From contig JANQEE010000049.1 of NCBI GenBank assembly GCA_028278525.1, positions 186,001 to 250,000 of the forward strand: a stretch of DNA of 64,000 bases, read 5' to 3'. Of this stretch, positions 57,336 through 64,000 are shown piece after piece (within the stretch, counting starts at the first letter, position 1; the number at the start of each line of letters is the position of its first letter). The translations under genes and the position numbers were made by a program. The notes beneath the pieces were generated by a model, which made no database searches, was not told where the DNA came from, and worked only from the letters and a program-made list of their open reading frames with translations. This DNA is from Minwuiaceae bacterium. GTDB taxonomy: Bacteria > Pseudomonadota > Alphaproteobacteria > Minwuiales > Minwuiaceae.

Positions 57336-57345
57336 GGGGCGCGTT

Positions 57346-58749
57346 ATGGCCGACACCACTTTCGACCTCGTCGTCATCGGCGGCGGGCCGGGCGGCTACG
57401 TCGCGGCAATCCGCGCCGCCCAGCTTGGCCTGAAGACGGCCTGCGTAGAGCGCGAACATCTCGGCGGCATCTGCCTGAACTGGGGCTGCATCCCGACCAA
57501 GGCGTTGCTGCGCACGTCGGAGATCTATCACCTGATGCAGAACGCCGGCGAGTTCGGCCTGAAGGTCGACGGCATCGGCTTCGACGTGGCCAAGGTGGTC
57601 AAGCGCTCGCGCCAGGTCGCGGGCCAGCTCAGCGCCGGCGTCAAGCACCTGCTGAAGAAGAACAAGGTCACCGTGTTCGACGGCGACGGCAAGCTGGCCG
57701 GCAACGGCAAGGTCGCGGTCGCCAAGGACGGCAAGCCTGTCGCCGACTTGACCGCCAAGCACATCATCCTCGCCACCGGCGCGCGGGCCCGCTCGCTGCC
57801 GGGGCTGGAGCCGGACGGCAAGCTGATCTGGACCTACAAGGAAGCGATGGTGCCCGATACGATGCCGAAGTCGCTGCTGGTGATCGGCTCCGGTGCCATC
57901 GGCATCGAGTTCGCCAGCTTCTACCGCACCATGGGCGCCGAGGTGACCGTGGTCGAGGTGCTCGACCGCGTGCTGCCGGTCGAGGACGAGGAGATCTCCG
58001 CCTTCGCCCACAAGGCGTTTGAAAAGCAGGGCATGCGCATCCTGACCGGCGCCACCGTCGAGCAGTTGAAGGCGTCCGGCGGCAAGGTCACCGCGTCGAT
58101 CAAGCTGAAGGACGGCAAGACCGAAAGCCTGACCACGGAAAGGGCGATCCTCGCCGTCGGCATCGTCGGCAATGTGGAGAACATCGGCCTCGAGGGCACC
58201 AAGGTGAAGGTCGACCGCAGCCACGTGGTGATCGACGAATACTGCCGCACCGGCGAACCCGGCGTTTACGCCATCGGCGACCTCTGCGGCCCGCCCTGGT
58301 TGGCGCACAAAGCGATGCATGAAGGCGTCATCTGCGTCGAGAAGATCGCAGGTGTGAAGGACGTGCATCCGATGGATGTCCGCAACGTGCCCGGCTGCAC
58401 CTACTGCTGGCCGCAGGTCGCGTCGGTCGGGCTGACCGAGGCGGCAGCGAAAGAGCAGGGGCACGCGGTCAAGGTCGGCCGCTTCCCGTTCATCGGCAAC
58501 GGCAAGGCCATCGCGCTGGGCGAGCCGGATGGCCTGATCAAGACCGTTTTCGACGCCAAGACCGGCGAGCTGCTGGGCGCGCATATGGTTGGCGCCGAGG
58601 TAACCGAGCTGATCCAGGGCTATACCATTGCCAAAACCATGGAAACGACGGAGGCGGAACTGATGCACACCATCTTCCCGCACCCGACGATCTCGGAAGC
58701 CATGCACGAGTCCGTGCTTGACGCCTATGGCCAGACCCTCCATTTCTAG
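57346..58749 (+). CDS. lpdA: Dihydrolipoyl dehydrogenase (E3)
   Basis: 467-residue flavoprotein that re-oxidises dihydrolipoamide with NAD. FAD site VVIGGGPGGYVAAIRAAQLG; redox disulfide in GGICLNWGCIPTKALL; NAD site LLVIGSGAIGIEFASFYRTM; GVYAIGDLCGPPWLAHKA; catalytic His in the C-terminal segment HTIFPHPTISEAMHES. Ten bases after pdhC. Dedicated to the pyruvate complex; related genomes have another copy for 2-oxoglutarate dehydrogenase. Confidence 0.96.
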   Translation: MADTTFDLVVIGGGPGGYVAAIRAAQLGLKTACVEREHLGGICLNWGCIPTKALLRTSEIYHLMQNAGEFGLKVDGIGFDVAKVVKRSRQVAGQLSAGVKHLLKKNKVTVFDGDGKLAGNGKVAVAKDGKPVADLTAKHIILATGARARSLPGLEPDGKLIWTYKEAMVPDTMPKSLLVIGSGAIGIEFASFYRTMGAEVTVVEVLDRVLPVEDEEISAFAHKAFEKQGMRILTGATVEQLKASGGKVTASIKLKDGKTESLTTERAILAVGIVGNVENIGLEGTKVKVDRSHVVIDEYCRTGEPGVYAIGDLCGPPWLAHKAMHEGVICVEKIAGVKDVHPMDVRNVPGCTYCWPQVASVGLTEAAAKEQGHAVKVGRFPFIGNGKAIALGEPDGLIKTVFDAKTGELLGAHMVGAEVTELIQGYTIAKTMETTEAELMHTIFPHPTISEAMHESVLDAYGQTLHF

Positions 58750-58752
58750 ACC

Positions 58753-59712
58753 ATGACCGCTCCAACCAAAATCCAGGCGCTGCGCCATCCGGAGAAGGCG
58801 CATCGGCCCGACCAGCCGGTGCAGACCCGCAAACCCGCCTGGATTCGCGTAAAAGCGCCGGTTTCGGCCGAATACCACGCGACCCGCAAGGTTGTTCGCG
58901 ACAACAACCTGCACACGGTCTGCGAAGAGGCGGCCTGCCCGAACATCGGTGAATGCTGGGCCAAGAAGCACGCCACCATGATGATCATGGGCGACACCTG
59001 CACGCGCGCCTGCGGCTTCTGCAACGTCAAGACCGGCAAGCCCGGCCGGCTCGATCCGTTCGAGCCGGAGAACGTCGCCCACGCAGTGGCCACGCTCGGG
59101 CTGGAGCACGTCGTCGTCACCTCGGTTGACCGCGACGATCTGGACGACGGCGGCGCCGAACACTTCGCCCGCGTGATCCAGTGCATTCGCGAGGCCGCGC
59201 CCGGCACCACCGTCGAGGTGCTGACCCCCGACTTCCTGCGCAAGGACGGCGCGGGCGAGGTGGTGGTCGACGCCAAACCGGACGTCTTCAACCACAATCT
59301 GGAGACCGTGCCGCGGCTCTACCCCAGCGTCCGGCCTGGCGCGCGCTACTTCAACTCCCTGCAACTCCTGGCCAAGGTGAAGGAACGCGACCCGTCGATG
59401 TTCACCAAGTCCGGCATCATGGTCGGCCTTGGCGAGACCCGCGAAGAAGTGATGCAGGTGATGGACGATCTGCGCGCGGCGGACGTCGATTTCCTGACCA
59501 TCGGCCAGTACCTGCAGCCGACGCCGAAACACTGCGCCATCGACCGCTTCGTCACGCCGGACGAGTTCGAAAGCTACAAGCAGGTCGCCTTCGGTAAGGG
59601 CTTCCTCATGGTCTCGGCCTCGCCGCTGACCCGGTCCTCCTACCACGCGGGCGACGACTTCGCGCGGCTGCGCGCCGCCCGGGCCGAGAAGCTGGCCGCC
59701 GAGGCGGACTGA
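58753..59712 (+). CDS. lipA: Lipoyl synthase
   Basis: Radical SAM enzyme that inserts two sulfurs into octanoyl groups on the lipoyl domains of PdhB and PdhC. 319 residues. Auxiliary cluster cysteines in [12 protein letters not shown] (57, 62, 68); radical SAM cluster CTRACGFC (83, 87, 90); [14 protein letters not shown]; and the C-terminal Ser ligand in [12 protein letters not shown]. It starts three bases after lpdA, linking cofactor synthesis with its targets. Confidence 0.96.
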   Translation: MTAPTKIQALRHPEKAHRPDQPVQTRKPAWIRVKAPVSAEYHATRKVVRDNNLHTVCEEAACPNIGECWAKKHATMMIMGDTCTRACGFCNVKTGKPGRLDPFEPENVAHAVATLGLEHVVVTSVDRDDLDDGGAEHFARVIQCIREAAPGTTVEVLTPDFLRKDGAGEVVVDAKPDVFNHNLETVPRLYPSVRPGARYFNSLQLLAKVKERDPSMFTKSGIMVGLGETREEVMQVMDDLRAADVDFLTIGQYLQPTPKHCAIDRFVTPDEFESYKQVAFGKGFLMVSASPLTRSSYHAGDDFARLRAARAEKLAAEAD

Positions 59713-59713
59713 C

Positions 59714-60193
59714 GTGCCGACCCACGCCGAACGGCGGCAGCTGCCATACACGCCGGAGCAGCTTTACGATCTGGTGGCCGACGTAGCGCGCTACCCTGAA
59801 TTCCTGCCATGGTGCCGTGCCGCCCGTATCCGGGAGCGTAAGGACAATCTGCTGGTCGCCGATTTGATCATCGGCTTCAAAGTGTTCCGCGAGCGGTTTA
59901 CCTCGCGGGTGGAGCTCGACCCCAAGGCCATGCGGATCGACGTCGCCTACGCCGAAGGGCCGTTCCGCTACCTCAACAATCACTGGGTGTTCGAACCTGC
60001 CGAGGGCGGCAAGGCATGCGTGATCGACTTCTACGTCGATTTCGAATTCCGCTCGGCGATGCTGCAGAAAGCGATCAGCGTGCTGTTCAACGAAGCGGTG
60101 CGCCGCATGGTCGCGGCCTTCGAAGCCCGCGCCCACGACCTCTACGGCGAACCCGACGCCCCGCTCGCCCTGGCCGGCACGGAGGACGGCTAG
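59714..60193 (+). CDS. ratA: RatA/COQ10-family START-domain protein
   Basis: 159 residues from GTG 59714, one base after the lipA stop. Polyketide cyclase/START fold: YTPEQLYDLVADVARYPEFL, PWCRAARI, SRVELDPKAMRIDVAYAEGPF, NHWVFEPAEGG, and a long C-terminal helix. The relatives bind ubiquinone and support respiration (COQ10) or are reported as ribosome association toxins (RatA); the position after lipA and before cinA is typical of alphaproteobacteria and favours the ubiquinone role. Confidence 0.9.
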   Translation: MPTHAERRQLPYTPEQLYDLVADVARYPEFLPWCRAARIRERKDNLLVADLIIGFKVFRERFTSRVELDPKAMRIDVAYAEGPFRYLNNHWVFEPAEGGKACVIDFYVDFEFRSAMLQKAISVLFNEAVRRMVAAFEARAHDLYGEPDAPLALAGTEDG

Positions 60194-60215
60194 CTCTCTG
60201 GTGACCCGGTCTTGT

Positions 60216-60335
60216 CCCTCTCCCCACGCTTGCGGGGGGAGAGGTTAGGTGAGGGGGGCGTTCGGGGAAGGCAACGGCCGTTGTTGGTGCCGGCCACCCC
60301 CTCACCCAACCCTCTCCCCCTCAAGAGGGAGAGGG
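60216..60335. repeat. Palindromic intergenic repeat, second copy
   Basis: Same family as 46036-46171. The left arm (60216-60260) has CCCTCTCCCCACGCTTGCGG and TTAGGTGAGGGGGGCG, and the right arm (60293-60335) CCACCCCCTCACCCAACCCT and a small stem. About 32 bases separate the arms. It lies between ratA and the DoxX gene. Confidence 0.8.
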
Positions 60336-60421
60336 CTCACGTGAGCTTGAACCGCCAAACCTTCCTGCAGCATTCGAATGACGTCACTATGCACCGGCGC
60401 GAAGCTGGCGGGGGGTGGCGC

Positions 60422-60886
60422 ATGTTGTGGTCTTCCGAAGAAAACACAGTAGCCAAACGCGAAGCGCTGGGCCTTTTGCTGCTGAGGCTCGGCCTCGGCT
60501 ATTTCCTGCTGGTATGGGGCGTCACGAAGTTCCTGGTGCCGCAGCAGACCGTCGCGATCTGGGGTTACTTCTACGGTATCGAGATCGACAAGGCTTTGCC
60601 GCTTCTGTTCGGCGGCGGCGAGGTGATCGTGGCGCTCGCCATTGTCTTCGGCGTGGCGCGGCCGATCAGCTACGCCGTCGGTTTCCTGATCCATGCGGTC
60701 ACGGTCGTGGTCATCAGCCAGAGCCTGTTCATGCCGTTCGTCGTCAAGGACGGCTTCCCGGTGAACCGCAATTCCTCGGTGGCTCTCGCAGCCTTGATGG
60801 GTTTTGCCGCGCTTTACCTGTTGCGGGCCAGGGATCGTTGGTCGGTGGATGCCTGGTTCCTGGCGCGGCGCGCAGGAAAGTCTTAG
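60422..60886 (+). CDS. DoxX-family membrane protein
   Basis: 154 residues from ATG 60422 (GGGGGGTGG upstream); ATG 60389 is a possible longer start. Four membrane helices: LLLLRLGLGYFLLVWGVTKF, LLFGGGEVIVALAIVFGVA, YAVGFLIHAVTVVVISQSL, SSVALAALMGFAALYLL. DoxX proteins are poorly characterised; some are linked to redox or thiosulfate metabolism. First of five genes placed between ratA and cinA. Confidence 0.8.
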   Translation: MLWSSEENTVAKREALGLLLLRLGLGYFLLVWGVTKFLVPQQTVAIWGYFYGIEIDKALPLLFGGGEVIVALAIVFGVARPISYAVGFLIHAVTVVVISQSLFMPFVVKDGFPVNRNSSVALAALMGFAALYLLRARDRWSVDAWFLARRAGKS

Positions 60887-60890
60887 CTAT

Positions 60891-61076
60891 TCAGGACTCG
60901 CCGCCGTCGTCTTCCAAATAGGCGTCCGGCCGCCGCCAGTAGTGGACGTGGCCGCATTCGGCGCATCGAACTGACTTCTCGTCGATCTGAACGGAATCGA
61001 ACGCCGTATAGCTGAAGTTCATGCCGGTATAGACCGGCTTGTCCGATTCCGGACATTTGATCATCACACGTGCCAT
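60891..61076 (-). CDS. Small zinc-ribbon protein
   Basis: 61 residues from ATG 61076 (TTGGAGG upstream; a GTG or ATG farther up is unnecessary). MARVMIKCPESDKPVYTGMN supplies one cysteine and RCAECGHVHYWRRPDAYL a CxxC, so three cysteines plus nearby His could bind one zinc. Proteins of this short type, with KCPE and GMNF segments, are widespread in alphaproteobacteria without known function. Convergent with the DoxX gene, four bases apart. Confidence 0.75.
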   Translation of the reverse strand: MARVMIKCPESDKPVYTGMNFSYTAFDSVQIDEKSVRCAECGHVHYWRRPDAYLEDDGGES

Positions 61077-61123
61077 TCGGACCTCCAATGCGGTGTCTTG
61101 GGTGGTGCTGGAGCGCCGGCCGT

Positions 61124-61681
61124 TCAGGCTTCTGCGCGCGCCCTGTCCAGCGTCAGGATATCGGCGAACAACCTCTCGAACCGTTTTTGCACCGTGGCCA
61201 TGGCGCTTTCCGCTTCGCTCGACCGGGCCTCGATATCGCGCCAGTCTTCGCTGGTCAGGCGTTCGGCTGCGGTCGGGTAAAGGACTTTTTCCTCCATCTC
61301 CATATGCCGCCGGCAGAACTCGGCGAAATTTCGTCCGGCGTTGGTGAACATGTCGCGCGACAGTTCCACGTCTTCCAACAGTCGGTCGAACGCGTCCGAG
61401 AACCGTTTCGCGTAGTGACCGAAGTCCGCCTGCATCTGATTGAGAGCGCCGATTTCCTCTGCCGTTTCGCCGTCGCGTTCGCTGAGCTTGCCGATTATCA
61501 AATTCTCTTTCAGATTGTGCAGTTTCTCGCGGCGATAGAGGCAGTAATCGACGATCGCTTCCAGGACTTCGTAGTCGGCGATTCCGGTATTCTTCAGGGC
61601 CGTGGCCTGACGGTCGAACGCGTCCAGAACTTTCGCCAGGTTCGCGTTTTCTCGCCTTAAGCTACGCAGGAATTCCACCAT
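61124..61681 (-). CDS. Hemerythrin-like (HHE) domain protein
   Basis: 185 residues from ATG 61681 (AGGAGG six bases upstream); a longer frame to 61846 is not needed. A four-helix bundle with candidate iron ligands His/Glu in REKLHNLKENLI, FGHYAKRFSDAF and FCRRHMEMEEKVLYP. It could sense or store oxygen, nitric oxide or iron, or protect against oxidative stress; no partner domain shows which. The first ligand helix lacks the usual HxxL opening and is less certain. Confidence 0.78.
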   Translation of the reverse strand: MVEFLRSLRRENANLAKVLDAFDRQATALKNTGIADYEVLEAIVDYCLYRREKLHNLKENLIIGKLSERDGETAEEIGALNQMQADFGHYAKRFSDAFDRLLEDVELSRDMFTNAGRNFAEFCRRHMEMEEKVLYPTAAERLTSEDWRDIEARSSEAESAMATVQKRFERLFADILTLDRARAEA

Positions 61682-61926
61682 CTGTTGCCTCCTGTTCAGG
61701 CAGTACCTGCGGATCGAGTACGATAACACACCCGTTACCGCATCGGAACCGATATGGTTAAACCCGAACAGTCTACAAACGACATATGACATGCCGGTTG
61801 CGGCTTCGTCGGCAGGGAGGGACGAAAAAAGCGTGCCGCCCTGCATCTGCGTTGCGCCGCCAGTGACGACTGGACTGCGCTCCGGAGTACCGTCGACTTG
61901 CTACCAGCGGTTTAGTATCGACTGGC

Positions 61927-62706
61927 TTAGAAGGCGCTGTTGTAAACGCCGCCGTCGATCAGCAGGCTTTGTCCGGTGATGTAGCCGGCCTGGGCGCTGC
62001 AAAGAAACGCGCAGGCCTCGCCGAATTCGGCCGGCGTGCCGAACCGCTTGGCCGGCACTTCGTTGGCGCGCTGTTCGGCCAGTTCGTTCTCCGACATGCC
62101 CAACATCTTCGCGGTCGCGGTGAAACCGCCGCGCAGCCGGTCGGTATCGAAGAAGCCCGGCAGCAGGCAGTTGATGGTGACGTTGTGCTCGGCGACGGTT
62201 CGCGCCACGCCGGCCATGAAGGCCGTCAAGCCGGCGCGCGCGCCACTCGACAGATCGAGGCCGGCGACCGGCATCTTCACCGACAGCGAGGTGATGTTGA
62301 CGATACGACCGAACCTGCGTTCGATCATGCCGTCGATGGTGGCTTTGATCAGTTCGATCGGCGTCACCATGTTCATCGTGACGCCGTCCAGCATCTTTTC
62401 CCGGTCCAGTTCGCGGAAGTCGCGGAACGGCGGCCCGCCGTTGTTGTTGACCAGGATGTCCGGGTCGGGGCAGGCGGCCAGCACTGCGGCCTGACCGTCC
62501 GGCGAACTGATGTCCGCGATCACCGGCGTCACCGCAACGCCGGTCGCCTTGCGGATCTCCTCGGCCGTCGCTTCCAGCGCGGCGGGATCGCGCCCGTTCA
62601 GCGTGACGTCGACGCCGGCCCGCGCCAGCGACGTCGCGCAGGCTTTGCCAAGTCCGCGGCTGGACGCACAGACAATCGCCTTGCGCCCGTTCAGTCCCAG
62701 ATCCAT
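61927..62706 (-). CDS. SDR-family protein with altered catalytic residues
   Basis: 259-residue Rossmann protein: cofactor loop ASSRGLGKACATSLARAGVD, NNNGGPP, and the Ser-containing strand GRIVNITSLSVKMPVAGLDL. Where the catalytic YxxxK should follow, the sequence is SSGAR (Ser instead of Tyr at +13, Arg instead of Lys at +17). The lid and C-terminus (LLPGFFDTDRL, GQSLLIDGG) are normal. A subgroup of SDR proteins with this pattern is known; true reductase activity is doubtful. Annotated elsewhere as 3-oxoacyl-ACP reductase-like. Confidence 0.82.
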   Translation of the reverse strand: MDLGLNGRKAIVCASSRGLGKACATSLARAGVDVTLNGRDPAALEATAEEIRKATGVAVTPVIADISSPDGQAAVLAACPDPDILVNNNGGPPFRDFRELDREKMLDGVTMNMVTPIELIKATIDGMIERRFGRIVNITSLSVKMPVAGLDLSSGARAGLTAFMAGVARTVAEHNVTINCLLPGFFDTDRLRGGFTATAKMLGMSENELAEQRANEVPAKRFGTPAEFGEACAFLCSAQAGYITGQSLLIDGGVYNSAF

Positions 62707-62743
62707 GTCGGTCCCCTCCCTGAGGTTATGGTTCCGACATAGT

Positions 62744-63853
62744 CTAACCCGAAGCGCCGGGCCTTCGCGGCAGGACTCGCGTTTCGCCGATCCGCATGAT
62801 CCAGGCCCGGTCCTCGCCGAGGCCCGCCGCCCGCGCCGCCTCGGCGAAGCGTTCCGCCGGCTCGGCCAGCGGCTCGTCGCTCAGGCGTACCGTTCCCCAA
62901 TGCATGCCGACCATGGCGTGGCTGTTCAGGTCCAGCGCGATCTGCACGCAGTCCTCGGGCACGCAGTGCGATCCGTTCATCACGACCCGCGGCATGTAGG
63001 CGCCGATCGACATCAGCGCTAGGTCGAAGCCGGGCTCGCGGTCGGCGACGCGCTTGTAGACCGGCCCGTATTCGGCGTCGCCGCCGAAATAGATCCGTCG
63101 CCCGCTGGCGGTTTCGAGGGCGAAGCCGGCCCACAGCGTATCGTTGGTCCTGAACAGCGACCGCTTCGACCAGTGGATCACCGGCAGTGCCGTGATCTCG
63201 ATGCCGTCGATATCGGTCGATTCATGCCAGTCGAGTTCGATGACGCGCCCGTAGCCGGCTGCCGTGAAGTAATGGCCGAGCTTCAGCGGCACCACGGCGA
63301 TGATGTCCTTCTTGCCGGGCAGCCGCCTGATGGTGCGTAGATCCAGATGTTCGAAATGGCTGTGCGACAACACCACGATGTCGATTTTCGGCAAGTCGTC
63401 GAAATCGAACGCCGGTGGAAAGACCCGCTTCGGGCCGAGTGGCGGGATCGGCGTTGCGTAGTCGGTGAGCCACGGGTCGGTCAGTACCGTCTTGCCCTCC
63501 AGCCTCAGCAAAGCGGTCATATGGCCGATCCACGTCACCGTGTCCTGGCCCTCCAAGGCCTTGAACTGCGCCAGGCTCTCGTCGCGCGGCATCACGTGGT
63601 TCGCGGGCAGGGCGGATGCCTCCGCCGTGCCGGCGAACGCCCAGATCCTGCTGACCAGCCAGCCGGCACGGTCGGTCCAACTGTTCCGCTCCGGGCTGTC
63701 CGGCGGGTTGCGGAATCCGTTGGTGGTGTGGTGGTAGGGCGCGCCCGGTTTCTGTTCCGGCGCGGTGCAGGCGGCGAGGGCGACGGCGCATAGTCCCAGC
63801 AGCGCCGCGCGCGTGGTTTTGCCGGGACGGTTCGATCCGTTTGGTCGGGTCAT
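62744..63853 (-). CDS. Metallo-beta-lactamase-fold lipoprotein, NAPE-PLD/UlaG-like
   Basis: 369 residues from ATG 63853. The N-terminus ALLGLCAVALAACTAP has a lipobox (LAAC), so it is a lipoprotein of the periplasmic side. Residues about 100-369 are the MBL fold: TWIGHMTALLRLEGKTVLTDP, LSHSHFEHLD, YFGGDAEYG, and HWGTVRLSDEP. The usual HxHxDH is HSHFEH, with Glu in place of the catalytic Asp. The closest known type is the N-acyl-phosphatidylethanolamine phospholipase D group. It starts 14 bases after cinA. Confidence 0.82.
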   Translation of the reverse strand: MTRPNGSNRPGKTTRAALLGLCAVALAACTAPEQKPGAPYHHTTNGFRNPPDSPERNSWTDRAGWLVSRIWAFAGTAEASALPANHVMPRDESLAQFKALEGQDTVTWIGHMTALLRLEGKTVLTDPWLTDYATPIPPLGPKRVFPPAFDFDDLPKIDIVVLSHSHFEHLDLRTIRRLPGKKDIIAVVPLKLGHYFTAAGYGRVIELDWHESTDIDGIEITALPVIHWSKRSLFRTNDTLWAGFALETASGRRIYFGGDAEYGPVYKRVADREPGFDLALMSIGAYMPRVVMNGSHCVPEDCVQIALDLNSHAMVGMHWGTVRLSDEPLAEPAERFAEAARAAGLGEDRAWIMRIGETRVLPRRPGASG

Positions 63854-63867
63854 GAGGGTGCTACGCG

Positions 63868-64000
63868 TCAGAACTGCCGCCGGATCAGTTCCAGGGCCGC
63901 GCGCACGGAAGCGATACGAACCTCCGTGCGCCCAATGTCGCCGAACCGGCATTCCCGGTGGATCGCCGGCCGGCCGCGCCGCGCCGCCGCCAGATGCACC
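63868..64000 (-). CDS. cinA: CinA/PncC-type nicotinamide-nucleotide amidohydrolase, C-terminal end
   Basis: Only the last 44 codons are present (stop 63868-63870): VHLAAARRGRPAIHRECRFG then DIGRTEVRIASVRAALELIR. The pattern of a conserved H and FGDxGRxxxR followed by an ALELI helix matches the end of the CinA/PncC amidohydrolase that recycles nicotinamide mononucleotide. The lipA-ratA-cinA neighbourhood in related genomes supports it. Identification rests on a short piece. Confidence 0.65.
   Translation of the reverse strand, partial: VHLAAARRGRPAIHRECRFGDIGRTEVRIASVRAALELIRRQF

Noticed and set aside
53451-57377. A 1308-codon open frame on the minus strand
   Set aside because: It mirrors pdhA, pdhB and pdhC exactly. 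The translation is low-complexity Arg/His/Gly without signature motifs.
57319-59751. An 810-codon open frame on the minus strand
   Set aside because: Antisense shadow of lpdA and lipA, which have all their catalytic motifs.

Overview
The window is a gene-dense, GC-rich piece of an alphaproteobacterial chromosome, most likely from the Rhodospirillales or a nearby free-living marine or soil lineage. The evidence is the gene order, which follows the alphaproteobacterial backbone: uppS-cdsA-dxr-rseP-bamA-skp-fabZ, gltA, gltX/comEC, lexA-moeA-moaC-trpC-trpD-trpG, trpE-ppiD, tpiA, secG, pyrG, kdsA, eno, ftsB, pdhA-pdhB-pdhC-lpd-lipA-ratA-cinA. A pyruvate dehydrogenase beta subunit with its own lipoyl domain and a GTTC-N7-GTTC SOS box in front of lexA agree with this. 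I saw no rRNA, tRNA, CRISPR array, transposase or phage gene.

Layout. 0-7.4 kb: envelope and isoprenoid genes on the plus strand. lpxD, lpxA, lpxI and lpxB, normally found between bamA and gltA, are absent; fabZ is followed by a glyoxalase I gene. 7.4-25.1 kb: mostly minus strand, with citrate synthase, glutamyl-tRNA synthetase, LexA, molybdopterin and tryptophan genes and the PpiD chaperone. comEC and a copper cassette (copA-cueR plus a divergent polysaccharide deacetylase) run on the plus strand, and the copper cassette separates trpE from trpG. 25.2-26.0 kb: tpiA. 26.0-42.6 kb: a 16.6 kb accessory block where tpiA would normally be followed by secG. It holds a TRAP transporter, four tandem PEP-CTERM exoprotein genes behind a likely sigma-54 promoter, a sulfotransferase, a luciferase-like oxidoreductase, a solute-binding protein without signal peptide, CreD, an ornithine cyclodeaminase homologue, and an AT-richer island (38.2-42.5 kb) of unrecognised secreted and membrane proteins. 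42.6-50.2 kb: secG, pyrG, kdsA and eno, separated by small hypothetical genes and many palindromic repeats. 50.5-52.8 kb: a secreted protein and a carnitine degradation pair. 53.0-60.2 kb: ftsB, the complete pyruvate dehydrogenase operon, lipA and ratA. 60.2-64.0 kb: DoxX, zinc-ribbon, hemerythrin, SDR and metallo-beta-lactamase-fold genes inserted before cinA.

How the genes work together. pdhA-pdhB-pdhC-lpd with lipA make and lipoylate the enzyme that feeds acetyl-CoA to GltA; TpiA, Eno and PyrG serve central metabolism. RseP, BamA, Skp, PpiD and SecG handle envelope protein export and quality control. CopA and CueR form a self-contained copper export circuit. The carnitine dehydrogenase and the BKACE enzyme perform consecutive steps. 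The PEP-CTERM proteins need an exosortase that is not in this window.

The points I would look at first are: the missing lpx genes in an otherwise intact cluster that keeps kdsA; the PEP-CTERM array with conserved ends and divergent centres; the AT-rich island with a 593-residue membrane protein, an M48-like protease and a cysteine-rich exoprotein; the perfect 25-bp hairpin just before kdsA; and the duplicated CueR-type operator before copA.
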